Shown one piece after another: positions 8,482 to 17,573 of a DNA stretch of 64,000 nucleotides. The stretch is from JAJDUF01 sp965214295 (GTDB lineage: Bacteria > Chloroflexota > UBA11872 > UBA12225 > JAJDUF01). The stretch's first letter is position 1; the number at the start of each line of letters is the position of its first letter. Location of the stretch: the NCBI GenBank assembly GCA_965214295.1, contig OZ243944.1, positions 2,170,001 through 2,234,000 on the forward strand. The letters run 5' to 3'. A program made the position numbers and the translations under genes. The notes under the pieces were generated by a model that made no database searches, was not told where the DNA came from, and was given only the letters and a program-made list of their open reading frames with translations.

Positions 8482-9666
8482 ATGGCTTCATCAGGAGACA
8501 CCACCGGCACAGCGGGCGCCCGAAGCCGGCCTCGCCGTGTGGTCGTCAAAGTCGGCACGACGCTCTTGACCGGCGGCCGCGATACGCTTGACCGAGGCTA
8601 CATGGCCATGCTGGTCTCGCAGCTGATTGCGGCACGGCAGGCCGGCTGGGAAGTCGTCCTGGTTACTTCCGGGGCCATCGCCGCCGGTCGCGCCCGGCTG
8701 AATCTTGAGCGGGGGGGCAAGGACATCTCCGGCAAGCAAATGCTGGCCGCGGTCGGCCAGAGCTTGCTCATGCGGGATTACGATGCGCTGTTCGGCCCCC
8801 AGGGCACGACCGTCGCGCAAACCTTGCTCACCAAACGTGATCTACGCAGCCGCGTCGGCTATCTGAATGCCCGCAACACCCTGCTCGGTCTACTCGACTA
8901 CGGGGTGCTGCCGATTATCAACGAAAACGATGTGGTAGCGGTGGACGAGTTACTGTCCCAGGACGGCTTTGGCGATAACGACACCCTCTCGGCGATGGTA
9001 GCCAATCTCGTTGACGCCGGCTTGCTCATTCTGCTGACCGATATCGAGGGTTTCTACACTGCCGATCCGCGCTCTGATCCGGCTGCCAGGCTCCTCCGCG
9101 ACGTGTACCAAGTGGATAAGGAGCTTGAGTGCCTCGCGGGTGAAAGTAGCTCCGACCAGGGCACGGGAGGGATGCGTACGAAGCTCGAGGCGGCCCGTAT
9201 AGCGACAACCAGCGGCATCACCGTGCAAATCGCGCCGGGGAAAGCGCCTAACATCGTGCCCCGCCTGCTGGCCGGCGAGCACGTGGGCACACGCTTCCAC
9301 CCGGCCACCTCGCGGTCGGAAGCGCGCCGGCGCTGGATCCTCTCGGCACTCGGACACCAAGCTGCGATCCACATTGACCCCGGAGCGGTGACCGCCCTGG
9401 TATGGCGTGGGCGCAGCCTGCTCCCGGTCGGCGTGCATACCGTCGAAGGGCCGTTCCAGCGGGGCGAGACCGTCGCCATCGTGGGTCCCGACGGGGTTAA
9501 CCTGGCCTGTGGTCTCGCCAGCTATGCGTCCGACGAGATCGAGCGGATCAAGGGACAGCGCTCCAGCCGCATCGCCACCATCCTCGGACATACTTACGGC
9601 AATGCCGTCGTACACCGCAACAACCTGGTACTGTTACCCCAAGCATCCGGGGCCAGCGACCGGTAG
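8482..9666 (+). CDS. proB: Glutamate 5-kinase
   Basis: First enzyme of proline synthesis: ATP-dependent phosphorylation of glutamate to gamma-glutamyl phosphate. The 394 residues contain an amino-acid kinase domain starting VVVKVGTTLL (nucleotide-binding Lys), the LVTSGAIAAGR loop, the substrate loop ending PIINENDVV and the DNDTLSAMVA motif, then a C-terminal PUA domain (roughly residues 295-380), the full-length bacterial architecture that confers proline feedback. The ATG at 8482 sits six bases after an extended -10 box, implying a leaderless mRNA. proA follows after 46 bp, so the two steps are co-transcribed. The last residues and the TAG stop fall in a GGCCAGTGGTCACTGG-type degenerate repeat (family G). 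Confidence 0.96.
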   Translation: MASSGDTTGTAGARSRPRRVVVKVGTTLLTGGRDTLDRGYMAMLVSQLIAARQAGWEVVLVTSGAIAAGRARLNLERGGKDISGKQMLAAVGQSLLMRDYDALFGPQGTTVAQTLLTKRDLRSRVGYLNARNTLLGLLDYGVLPIINENDVVAVDELLSQDGFGDNDTLSAMVANLVDAGLLILLTDIEGFYTADPRSDPAARLLRDVYQVDKELECLAGESSSDQGTGGMRTKLEAARIATTSGITVQIAPGKAPNIVPRLLAGEHVGTRFHPATSRSEARRRWILSALGHQAAIHIDPGAVTALVWRGRSLLPVGVHTVEGPFQRGETVAIVGPDGVNLACGLASYASDEIERIKGQRSSRIATILGHTYGNAVVHRNNLVLLPQASGASDR

Positions 9667-9712
9667 CCAGTGACCACCAGCCACCACCCACGGAGCACGG
9701 AGGAGCACTCCC

Positions 9713-10996
9713 ATGGCGACGACAATGCAGATTGATGCAGCGACGGAAGTACGTACCAAGGCTCAAGCCGCCCGGCGGGCGGCGCGCGTGCTGGCTCGCA
9801 CGCCGACGGCGGTAAAGAACCGGGCGCTGCGGGCCGTGGCGGAGGCACTGCGGTCGGAGCAGGATGAGGTACTGGCCGCCAATAAGGAGGACATGGTGGC
9901 CGCGGCAGCCGCCGGGCTGCCCGCATACACCCGCGACCGGCTGCTACTCACCCCGGCGCGGCTGGAGGCTATCGCTGCCGACGTGCGCGACGTGGCGGCG
10001 CTGCCCGATCCGGTCGGCGAAATCATGGAAATGCGGATGGTCGAGAGCGGTATCCAAGTGGGCCGGCAACGGGTGCCGCTCGGCGTGATCGGCGTCGTCT
10101 ACGAGGCACGTCCGAACGTAACCATTGATATCGCCAGCCTCGCCGTGAAGTCGGGCAACGCCGTCGTGCTGCGAGGCGGCAGCGACGCGATCCACTCCAA
10201 CCTGGCGCTGGCAAGCGTTGTCAGCCGCGTCATGACCGCGGCGGGGCTACCCGCGGGCATCGTCCAGTTGATCGAAACGACCGACCGGCAGAGTGTCACG
10301 GCGCTGCTGCGGGCGCGCGGGCTGATCGATGTGGTTATTCCGCGCGGCGGCGCGGACCTGATCAACTTCTGTGTCGAGAACTCGACGGTGCCGGTCATCG
10401 AGACGGGCGCGGGCGTCTGCCACACCTACGTAGACCAGGCTGCCGACATAGAGAAGGCGCACAAGGTCGTGTTCAACGCCAAAGTGCGCCGGCCTTCGAT
10501 CTGCAATGCCCTCGACGCCCTGCTGCTCCACGAGGCCATTGCACCGCGGCTGTTGCCGGCACTGGCCGACGAGCTGCACGGAGCCAACGTCGAGCTGCGC
10601 TGCGATCCGGAGGCAGCGGCGCTGCTGGCGCACCGCCCGAACGTCAAGCCGGCGAGCGAAAGCGACTACGGGACCGAGTTCCTCGACTACATCATGGCCG
10701 TCAAGCTCGTACCCGATCTCGACGCGGCGCTGGATCACATCGCGCACTACGGCTCCGGGCACAGCGAGGCCATCGTTACGGAAAGCTACACCGCCGGTCG
10801 GCGCTTTATGGACGAGGTGGACGCAGCTGCCGTCTACTGGAACGTATCCACCCAGTTCACCGACGGTGCCCAATTCGGCCTCGGTGCCGAGGTAGGCATC
10901 AGCACCCAGAAGCTCCACGCCCGCGGCCCAATGGCGCTACGCGAGATGACCACCTACAAGTGGATCATCTACGGCGACGGCCACACCCGGCCCTAG
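9713..10996 (+). CDS. proA: Gamma-glutamyl phosphate reductase
   Basis: Second enzyme of proline synthesis: NADPH-dependent reduction of gamma-glutamyl phosphate to glutamate semialdehyde. The 427 residues match the ALDH-fold family along the whole length. The catalytic Cys is in RRPSICNA (about residue 264); the cofactor region includes YEARPNVTID and VVLRGGSDAI; the C-terminus has the FGLGAEVGIST and GPMALREMTTYKW motifs. The ATG at 9713 has GAGGAG upstream. It pairs with proB 46 bp before it. The TAG stop at 10994-10996 is the first three bases of a palindromic element (family F), so the element forms both the stop and the transcription-stop hairpin between proA and the convergent ligase gene. 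Confidence 0.96.
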   Translation: MATTMQIDAATEVRTKAQAARRAARVLARTPTAVKNRALRAVAEALRSEQDEVLAANKEDMVAAAAAGLPAYTRDRLLLTPARLEAIAADVRDVAALPDPVGEIMEMRMVESGIQVGRQRVPLGVIGVVYEARPNVTIDIASLAVKSGNAVVLRGGSDAIHSNLALASVVSRVMTAAGLPAGIVQLIETTDRQSVTALLRARGLIDVVIPRGGADLINFCVENSTVPVIETGAGVCHTYVDQAADIEKAHKVVFNAKVRRPSICNALDALLLHEAIAPRLLPALADELHGANVELRCDPEAAALLAHRPNVKPASESDYGTEFLDYIMAVKLVPDLDAALDHIAHYGSGHSEAIVTESYTAGRRFMDEVDAAAVYWNVSTQFTDGAQFGLGAEVGISTQKLHARGPMALREMTTYKWIIYGDGHTRP

Positions 10997-11028
10997 CCGC
11001 ACGGATGGTGCCAGGTGTGGTGCGGCTA
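10994..11028. repeat. Family F palindromic element, copy F1
   Basis: Arms TAGCCGCAC and GTGCGGCTA are perfect inverted repeats around a 17-nt loop beginning GGATGGTG. It provides the proA stop codon and a hairpin between convergent proA and the DNA ligase gene. Four more copies with the same GCAC-17 nt-GTGC core but different arms are at 18664, 32829, 32955 and 42353. Confidence 0.8.
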
Positions 11029-11087
11029 TGGCCGGTGCCGGCCCTAGCGACGGTGCCGGAGCTTGCTCTTGGCAGCCACCGCACCTC

Positions 11088-12956
11088 CTACTTTCTGGGC
11101 GCGGTGTGCGGGCCCTGGCGTTCGTAGAGGCTTACGATTTCTGCGACGGTGGTGGCATCCTCGGGCCGCTTGTCTTCGCGCACGAACCCCACCACGCGGG
11201 GGAACCGCAGGGCGTAGCCCAACTCGTCTGCGCCGCGGCCGGCCGTATGGAAGGGGCTACGGGTGATCTCGTCGGCCTGAATCTCGATGACGACTCGTGG
11301 CTCTACCCACACGTCCGGCGTCAGCTGCGAGTCCACGCGCGCGGGCGGCTCCGCGCGCCGATCCTGGTCGAGACGTTGCCGCAACGCCACCCATTCATCT
11401 TCCGAGAAACCGGTTCCTAAGCGGGTCACGGTGACAAAGCGATCCTGGGCCTGGTCGTAGACGGCCGTCAGGACCGTGCCAATCCCGAACTGGGCGCGAT
11501 GGCCCTTGCCCTGCCAATAGCCGACGATCACCCCATCGATGGTGTCCTGTAGCTCGCCACGATAGCTGCGCTTGAGCTTGATCCAGTTGTAGTTGCGGGC
11601 GCCGGCTTGGTAGGGCGAATCGAGGCGCTTGGCCACAATGCCCTCTTGTCCCAGACCGACGGTGGCGTAGAAGTAGGCATCGAGGTCCGCCGCCGTGTCC
11701 ACGATGTACCAGTCACTCGGTAGTAGCACCTGGCCCGCGGGGTCGGCGCTCCACTCGGTGGGCAGCCAGTCGGTCTTGACCTCCCGATCCGGCGGCTCGC
11801 GCCCTGGCGGGCCAGAGTTGCCGGTCCCAGGCGAGCCTGGAGGCAGCTTTGGCCCGCCACCACCTAGGAGATCTTCCAGTCGCTCGCGGCGCTCGGTGTA
11901 AGGGTGGCCGGTCAGGTCCTCACCGTCGAGGTACAGGATATCGAACGCAAAGAACTTGAGCGGCAGCGTGACCCGTAGCTTCTCGATGCCGTACTTGCGT
12001 TTCCGGGTACCGGTGACTTGAAACGGATGATATTGGCCTGTTGCCGGATCGTAAGCAACCGCTTCACCATCCAGGATGACGGTGCGGATTTGCGCCAGCG
12101 CTACCAGCCCCTCGGCCAACTCCGGGAACATCGCCGTGGTGTTTTCGAGGTTGCGGGAGAAGATCCGCACCTCGCCGCTCTCCAGGAGGTGGAGCTGGGC
12201 ACGCAGCCCGTCTATCTTCGGCTCGACGGCGCAACGCTCCACCTTGGCGATGATCGCCTCCGGTCCCGGTAGCCGCTCGGCCGCCGCCGGTCGTACCGGC
12301 CGGCCAGCCGCCACCTTGATCGCGGCCAGTCCCTCCTCGCCGGCCTCCCAGTACGTGCGCGCGACGAGCCCGAGGTCGGAGCAGATGTTGTAGGCTCGCT
12401 CGATGGGCTTGCGCGCCGCTTTGGACTCGGTCCGAGCGAACGAGAGCGCATCCATCACCGTCGGATCGCCGATACCGAGGCGCAGCCGGCCCAGCGGAAT
12501 ACGGGCGAGGTGCTTGGCCTCGCTCGCACTCGTCTGACGTAACAGGTTGGCCAATAGCTCCGTCTTCTGGGCGACCGAGCCGGCGCCCGCAGTATGTGCT
12601 ATCCGGGTCAGCGTCTCGAAAACCGTCGAGACCTCCAGGCCTGTGGGTGCAGCAGCGTCGGCGTGCAGCGCCGCTGCCACCAGCCCATAATCGCCGCGGC
12701 GGGCAAACTGGGCCTTGATCTCTGCAAGTGGTTGGGCCAGCGCTCGGGCCAGGGCCTCGGCAACGAGGGCCTCCCCCATCCCGAACTCGACTTGCTCGAA
12801 GGTGGGTGCCACTCGCCCCTGACTCAGATAGGCCAGTTGGGCGATTTCGGTGGCGCTGGCCTCGCCGAACAGGGCGGCCAGGATCGCCATCAGCTCATTG
12901 CGCTTGCGGGTAGCCTCCAGTTGGTCGAAGTGCTCGGCAACGCGGGCAAAGCGCAC
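11088..12956 (-). CDS. ATP-dependent DNA ligase
   Basis: A 622-residue ligase of the archaeal/LigB type that seals nicks using ATP. Domain order: N-terminal DNA-binding helical domain (to about 200), nucleotidyltransferase domain with motif I EPKIDGLR (catalytic Lys about residue 248) and downstream GEAVAYD and FAFDILYLDGEDL (motifs III-IIIa region), EGIVAKR (motif IV) and YNWIKLKRSY (motif V), then an OB domain. The GTG at 12956 is chosen because GAGGAGG lies seven bases upstream; longer frames run into the promoter of the neighbouring antitoxin. A Gly/Pro-rich stretch of roughly 35-40 residues (about 362-400) interrupts the region between motifs IIIa and IV and looks inserted. It may serve in DNA repair beside the housekeeping NAD-dependent enzyme, which is not in this window. 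Confidence 0.93.
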   Translation of the reverse strand: MRFARVAEHFDQLEATRKRNELMAILAALFGEASATEIAQLAYLSQGRVAPTFEQVEFGMGEALVAEALARALAQPLAEIKAQFARRGDYGLVAAALHADAAAPTGLEVSTVFETLTRIAHTAGAGSVAQKTELLANLLRQTSASEAKHLARIPLGRLRLGIGDPTVMDALSFARTESKAARKPIERAYNICSDLGLVARTYWEAGEEGLAAIKVAAGRPVRPAAAERLPGPEAIIAKVERCAVEPKIDGLRAQLHLLESGEVRIFSRNLENTTAMFPELAEGLVALAQIRTVILDGEAVAYDPATGQYHPFQVTGTRKRKYGIEKLRVTLPLKFFAFDILYLDGEDLTGHPYTERRERLEDLLGGGGPKLPPGSPGTGNSGPPGREPPDREVKTDWLPTEWSADPAGQVLLPSDWYIVDTAADLDAYFYATVGLGQEGIVAKRLDSPYQAGARNYNWIKLKRSYRGELQDTIDGVIVGYWQGKGHRAQFGIGTVLTAVYDQAQDRFVTVTRLGTGFSEDEWVALRQRLDQDRRAEPPARVDSQLTPDVWVEPRVVIEIQADEITRSPFHTAGRGADELGYALRFPRVVGFVREDKRPEDATTVAEIVSLYERQGPHTAPRK

Positions 12957-13011
12957 AGTGGTCCTCCTCGGTGTCCTGTATGGTATATGCTTCAAGCAGG
13001 AGAGGACAGCG

Positions 13012-13248
13012 ATGATGGCGAAGTACGAGTTGACGGCGGACACCCGAGAAGTCACAGTTCCTATCTCGGTTCAGGACCTCGAACGCTTCACCCGGCTCGA
13101 AGCGGAACGCGGGCAGGATTTCGCTATCATCGCCGAAATGCGTGCTGCGTTCAAGGAGGTGCCGGACGAGGAGTTGGACCGCGCCTTGGCTCAGGCCCGG
13201 AAGAAGCATAGCGGTGGCCAGCAATGTCCTGACGCCAAAACGTTGTGA
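13012..13248 (+). CDS. Small antitoxin-like protein paired with a PIN gene
   Basis: A 78-residue protein with a short beta-rich N-terminus (YELTADTREVTVPIS) followed by a helical, charged second half (DLERFTRLEAERGQDFAII), the shape of a small antitoxin. The ATG at 13012 follows AGGAGAGG at good distance. Its TGA stop overlaps the GTG start of the PIN-domain gene by a GTGA overlap, the usual translational coupling in VapBC-like modules. The family was not recognised with certainty; the assignment rests on size and on the PIN partner. Since the partner is broken, it may now be an orphan. Confidence 0.5.
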   Translation: MMAKYELTADTREVTVPISVQDLERFTRLEAERGQDFAIIAEMRAAFKEVPDEELDRALAQARKKHSGGQQCPDAKTL

Positions 13249-13547
13249 TTACAGCGGTACTCGATGCCAATGTGCTGGCCTCCGGTTTCGTGCGCTCCAA
13301 CCCCGCCGCTGCCTCTGCTCAACTCATTGATGCCTGGCTGGCACGCGCCTATCCGGTCACAGGAGATGCCAAACTACAGCAGCTAAGAACCCACAGCGAG
13401 GTCACCATTCTTAGCCCACGCGCTTTCTTGAAATCTCCTGCTGACTGCTACTGCGTAGAAGATACTGCCAACAACCGGGCCGGGACGTGGAAAGTAGTAG
13501 CCGTGCCTCGTCGGACGAGACGACTGAATCTACAGGTTGTCCAGTGA
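13245..13547 (+). pseudogene. PIN-domain toxin with internal deletion
   Basis: The 100 codons start like a PIN ribonuclease, ITAVLDANVLASGFV, with the first catalytic Asp, and then jump from the WLARAYPV helix straight to TGDAKLQQL...ILSPRAFL, which is the last part of a PIN domain with its final Asp. The middle 80-90 residues, including the internal acidic residues, are missing without loss of frame. The C-terminal 40 residues after SPRAFLKS look like run-on sequence. An active site of three or four acidic residues cannot be formed, so this is probably a dead toxin. It overlaps the antitoxin-like gene by four bases. Confidence 0.65.
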
Positions 13548-13681
13548 CGCTGCCCTATCAATAATCGGAACGGTGGGACTGCCGCGGCGTTTCGGTGGAG
13601 GTGCCCGGCATACCGAAAGCGAGGACCGAGCATGGCAGGCCGGCGGCGGATGCGGTCCGGACAAGCTGATGGAGTAGCTGC

Positions 13682-14914
13682 GTGAGTGTTGACGTAGCGG
13701 GGGCTGAAGCGGCGGGACTGGACGCGGACGCGCTGCGCCGCGCGTTTGACTTACTGGCCGGTTGGGTTGGTGACGGTGTGGTGCCTGGGGCGGCGGCGCT
13801 GGTCGCGCGACATGGACGGGTGGCCGGCACGTGCTACGTCGGAACGGCCGATCCGCACACGAACCAGCCGGTAGACGCCGCGACGGTCTTCTCGCTGGCC
13901 TCGATCACCAAGCCAGTGACCGCCACTGCGGTCATGCAGGGCATCGAGCGCGGTTGGTTTGCCCTGGACGAGCCGGTTGGCGCTCTGTTGCCGGAATTCC
14001 TCGTCGGCCCGGCGAGCGGCTGCGATGCCGCTGACCGCACGACGGTGACGGTGCGCCACCTGCTCACCCACACCTCCGGCCTGCCGGGCTTCTCGGTAGC
14101 GAACATGCGCTTACGGCGTCGTCGTGCGCTGCTGGCAGACTTCGTGTACTCGTTCCAGGCAGCGCCGCTATTCTTCACCCCCGGCACGGCCCATCTCTAC
14201 AGCAATTGCGGGATTCTGCTGCTCGCCGAGCTGGTAGGCCGGGGCAATGCCGGTACGCTGGGGCAACGGGGCCAGCCGTCGGCAATCTCACACTACCACG
14301 AGCATCTCCACCGGCAGATTCTCGATCCGCTGGGGATGAAGGCCGCGTGGATACCGGTGCCGGAGGCGGTCTGGGGGCGCGTGGCGCAGGTTGCGGACAC
14401 CGGCCAGGAGGGCACGACCTACGAGGTGGCAAATTCGGCCTATTATCGGCAGCTCGGCATCCCCTGGGGCGGCCTGTTCGCGGCGACAGCAGACCTGGCC
14501 CGCTTCACGAGTATCTTCATGCCCAACGGCCAGCAGCTCGCCGACGGCAATCGCGTGCTTACGGCGGCCAGCCGCGCGGCCATGACCCGGATACAAGTGT
14601 CCGTGCCGCCAGCCGCTGCGGACGCCGCGCCGGGGCTACGCGACAGCGGCGCGGAGGCGCCGTGGCCGCGCGTCGAGTGGGGGCTGGGCTGGGAAGTGAA
14701 GGGCCGGAAGACGGGTCACGTTTCGGGCGACCTGACCTCACCACACACCTTTAGTCACATCGGCGTCACGGGCACGCTGGCCTGGGGGGACCCGGTGACT
14801 GGCGTCATGTGCATCCTGCTCACCAACCGGATGCAGACGAGCGGCTGGACCACTGAGCGCCCGCGGCGAACACTGTTCTCCAATGCGGTGATGGCTGCAC
14901 TTGCCGGGGCCTAA
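13682..14914 (+). CDS. Beta-lactamase-family serine hydrolase (EstB/AmpC-like)
   Basis: A 410-residue protein of the class C beta-lactamase/esterase fold. The nucleophile motif SxxK is S74-ITK-77, the second motif YxN is YSN (HLYSNCGI), and RHLLTHTSGLPG is the conserved strand-loop after the nucleophile. A late HIGVTGT-like box (SHIGVTGTLAW) replaces the KTG motif, as in esterases and D-aminopeptidases of this family rather than true beta-lactamases. No signal peptide is seen, suggesting a cytoplasmic esterase or peptidase. The GTG start at 13682 is the first in frame and lacks a strong ribosome-binding site. Substrate unknown. Confidence 0.85.
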   Translation: MSVDVAGAEAAGLDADALRRAFDLLAGWVGDGVVPGAAALVARHGRVAGTCYVGTADPHTNQPVDAATVFSLASITKPVTATAVMQGIERGWFALDEPVGALLPEFLVGPASGCDAADRTTVTVRHLLTHTSGLPGFSVANMRLRRRRALLADFVYSFQAAPLFFTPGTAHLYSNCGILLLAELVGRGNAGTLGQRGQPSAISHYHEHLHRQILDPLGMKAAWIPVPEAVWGRVAQVADTGQEGTTYEVANSAYYRQLGIPWGGLFAATADLARFTSIFMPNGQQLADGNRVLTAASRAAMTRIQVSVPPAAADAAPGLRDSGAEAPWPRVEWGLGWEVKGRKTGHVSGDLTSPHTFSHIGVTGTLAWGDPVTGVMCILLTNRMQTSGWTTERPRRTLFSNAVMAALAGA

Positions 14915-15221
14915 TCCGCCGTGAGGCAGGGGGCTAGGGCGTGTTTGCAAAGTACCAGAGGGCAAGCTCTCTCCCCGGTGCGTCAGCACGGGGGAGGGAG
15001 GGGGCCGAGGATGGTAGCCCTCCGCTGGCCCCCCCGCTCCGCCGGGGGACATGGATTGCGGCCTGCGCCACCGGGCTACCCCGGTGCAGGCGCAATGACG
15101 GGGGCCGGGGGCTGGATTGTGGCCGGCGCCGCAATGACGGGTGCTCTGCTCGGCCGGTGGATTGTGGCCGGCGTCGCAATGACGATCTTACTTCCGGCCG
15201 GCGCCGGAAGGACGGGGCGGG
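14915..15221. repeat. Intergenic cluster of palindromic elements
   Basis: This 307-bp gap between convergent genes has no coding frame. It holds a C/G-rich hairpin (about 14965-15005, family B), and then four family A elements: 15052-15102 (GGATTGCGGC...GCGCAATGACGG, with a 19-bp smaller palindrome around CACCGGGCTACCCCGGTG nested inside), 15113-15141, 15158-15184 and 15191-15215. A half-site TAGGGCGTGTTT resembling the end of the MITE at 32656 is at 14934. Confidence 0.75.
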
Positions 15222-17327
15222 CTACGAGGCGGCAACCTCGGCCGGGTGCTCGTGCTCCGCGTGCGCGGTGGTCTGCTCACGGCTATACCGCGGCCGGGCA
15301 CAGGCCGGGCATAGCTCGGCTTCGGAGAGCCGATCCAGATAGTGCAGGACGGTGGTTGCATACGTGGCGTGGCTCCAGGTCAGCGGTGAGACGGAGAGGG
15401 GCGCTCCGGTGTGGGGGTGAATTTGCTCGGCCAGCACCCCACTCGGTAACGCGCTCTTGGCTACCCACTGCAGAATATCCAGGGCCGGCTCCAGATCAGT
15501 GCGATCTCGGGCCTTGGCGATATACCAGTCGGCCAGCCACAGCGTACAAATGAACCACGGATTGCCGGGCACGTGAGCGATGTCCGTACTGACCTGGTGG
15601 TAGTAGTCGTTCTCGTAGCGGGCTACGCCGCCGACATCGGTCTTGACCCACAACCGCTCGCGCACGGTTTCCATCGTCGCGACGATCTTCGGGTCATCCG
15701 CCGCGTACATGCCAAACTGGAAGAGGCCCGCCAGACTGGCATCTACGGTCAGGTCCACGTCCCAGGAGCCATCCGCCCGGCGGTTAATCATCCGCGCAAA
15801 GCGGCCCTCGTCCTCGCGCCAGAGGTAGATGTCCGCGCCGCGCCGCACGTCGGCGGCCGCCTGGCTATAACGCTGCGCGAGGTCATGCTGACCGAAGGTT
15901 TTGGCAAACGACGCGGCCGCGGTGAGGCCGCCGTAGACCGCGGCGACCGTGAAGGACAAGACGCCGCGGCGCTCCTCCCACAGGTCGTAGCTGGCCAAGG
16001 GCAGCCCGGTCTCCGGGTCACGATACTCGACCATGAAGTCGGCAGCACGGACGATCAGGCCTCGATATAGGGGCTTGATGAACTCGACATCACGAAACTT
16101 GACATAGTGCTGCCAGAGGGACCACACCACGAGACCGGTCTCGTCTTCCTGGATGGGCAGCTGGCGCTCGCCATGCTCGTACCAGGGATGCCAGGAGCTG
16201 GCCAGCGACTCGTCGGGGTTGTATTTGTGCAGCAGGTAGCCCTCTTTCGTGACCACGCGATGGCAGAAGTTGAAGAATCGCTGGGTCAGGCCCGAATAGC
16301 CGGCGAGGTCGAGGCCGTAGGCAACAAGCGCACCGTCGCGCGGCCACATATAGGCGTAGGTATCCCGACCGAACTGCGCGATGTCGTAGTCCGTCGCGGC
16401 GAGAATAGCCCCCTGCTCGTTGACCTGTGTGCATAGCACCAGCAGGCTGCGCTTGAAGAGGTCTACGAGCTGTGCGGGGAGATCGTTGTAGTCGAACTGC
16501 TCCTTGTTGACCCAGAGCCGCCAGTAGTCAGCAGTGCGCGTGAGGTACGTCTCCGGTCCGCGGGAGCGCACCGCCCGGTGGACGGCCGTGACCGCCTCAA
16601 ACTTCCGGCCCACCGCGATCCAGTAGTAGACAACGGCTTTCCCATGCGCCGGTAGCTCCAGATGCAAGCCCATCGTGGAATCCACGGAGCCTTGGGCAAT
16701 CGGGTTGCCGCCGAGCTGGGCATTTTCGGCATCGCGCCAGGTGCCTTCGGCGCCGCCAACCCCTTTCGTTCCCGTTGCGAACTGGTTGATGCCGAAGTCC
16801 ACTAGCTCCGTTGCCGGTGCATTGGCCGTTCCCAGGCTGCCCCGACCGGCGCACATCAGAAACCAACGCCGCTCCTTGTAGTGAAGCAGCGCGCGCCGCG
16901 TCGGCTCGTAGTAGGCGGTGTCCCCCACGTCGTGCTCGGAGATTCGCAGGTCATGGTGGAAAAAGAGGCGCACCTGCCGCGCCTGGTCGTGCTCGTTGTG
17001 GACGGTGATGCGTCGCAGGTACAAGTCCTGGTGAAAGTCCACGGCGTCATTGCAGTCCAAGCGCAGCCCGAGGTCGGGGTTGTGGAGCGAAACGTCGGTG
17101 ACGAGCGTCTCCGGCAGGTAGCGCAGGGTACGCACCCACGGCTCATCATGGACCCAACTGAACCGGCCGTCATCATCCTCAGCCGCGACCCAGACGCCGA
17201 ACCGACAGGGATAGCCCAGGGTGTGATTTTCGGAGCCAACATACGGAAAGTACAGGTCGCGCAGGTGGTACCGGTCGTCAAAGTTCACCAGCAGTGTACC
17301 GTTCCCTATGGGGAGATCGCGGGGCAT
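15222..17327 (-). CDS. Glycoside hydrolase family 15 (glucoamylase-like)
   Basis: A 701-residue protein with an N-terminal beta-sandwich domain (to about 270) followed by an (alpha/alpha)6 barrel, the layout of prokaryotic glucoamylases, glucodextranases and alpha,alpha-trehalases of GH15. The YMWPRDGALVAYGL motif and the likely catalytic acid in YDLWEER (about residue 450) and base in LAEQIHP (about 632) are present. It should release glucose or split trehalose from the non-reducing end. No signal peptide is seen, so it acts inside the cell, for example on glycogen or trehalose. ATG at 17327 is chosen because AAGGAGGGG lies just upstream; earlier in-frame starts lack one. Confidence 0.9.
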   Translation of the reverse strand: MPRDLPIGNGTLLVNFDDRYHLRDLYFPYVGSENHTLGYPCRFGVWVAAEDDDGRFSWVHDEPWVRTLRYLPETLVTDVSLHNPDLGLRLDCNDAVDFHQDLYLRRITVHNEHDQARQVRLFFHHDLRISEHDVGDTAYYEPTRRALLHYKERRWFLMCAGRGSLGTANAPATELVDFGINQFATGTKGVGGAEGTWRDAENAQLGGNPIAQGSVDSTMGLHLELPAHGKAVVYYWIAVGRKFEAVTAVHRAVRSRGPETYLTRTADYWRLWVNKEQFDYNDLPAQLVDLFKRSLLVLCTQVNEQGAILAATDYDIAQFGRDTYAYMWPRDGALVAYGLDLAGYSGLTQRFFNFCHRVVTKEGYLLHKYNPDESLASSWHPWYEHGERQLPIQEDETGLVVWSLWQHYVKFRDVEFIKPLYRGLIVRAADFMVEYRDPETGLPLASYDLWEERRGVLSFTVAAVYGGLTAAASFAKTFGQHDLAQRYSQAAADVRRGADIYLWREDEGRFARMINRRADGSWDVDLTVDASLAGLFQFGMYAADDPKIVATMETVRERLWVKTDVGGVARYENDYYHQVSTDIAHVPGNPWFICTLWLADWYIAKARDRTDLEPALDILQWVAKSALPSGVLAEQIHPHTGAPLSVSPLTWSHATYATTVLHYLDRLSEAELCPACARPRYSREQTTAHAEHEHPAEVAAS

Positions 17328-17518
17328 GGCGTCCCCTCCTTCCGCGATATGACCGCCGACACTCCACCGCGCAACGACGCGGCCGCACGCCGATAGATAA
17401 TGGATAGTAGAGCTAATTCCTGAGCCGACACAGTGAGCGTCGCGCGGTGCGGCCATCACCGCCGCGCGTACTCACTCCTGAGCAGTTGGCCTACCATAAT
17501 ACCCAGTCGCGGCTGCTA

Positions 17519-17527
17519 TGGTATGCT
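17519..17527 (+). promoter_or_regulatory. Extended -10 promoter of the hydroxyacid dehydrogenase
   Basis: TGGTATGCT is an extended -10 element about 47 bases before the ATG at 17574. The same TGGTATGCT is the -10 region of the radC promoter. No clear -35 box is seen. Confidence 0.45.
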
Positions 17528-17573
17528 CGCGGCCAGACTGCTGCACCACAACTTCACCCGCGAGAGACGCTCA

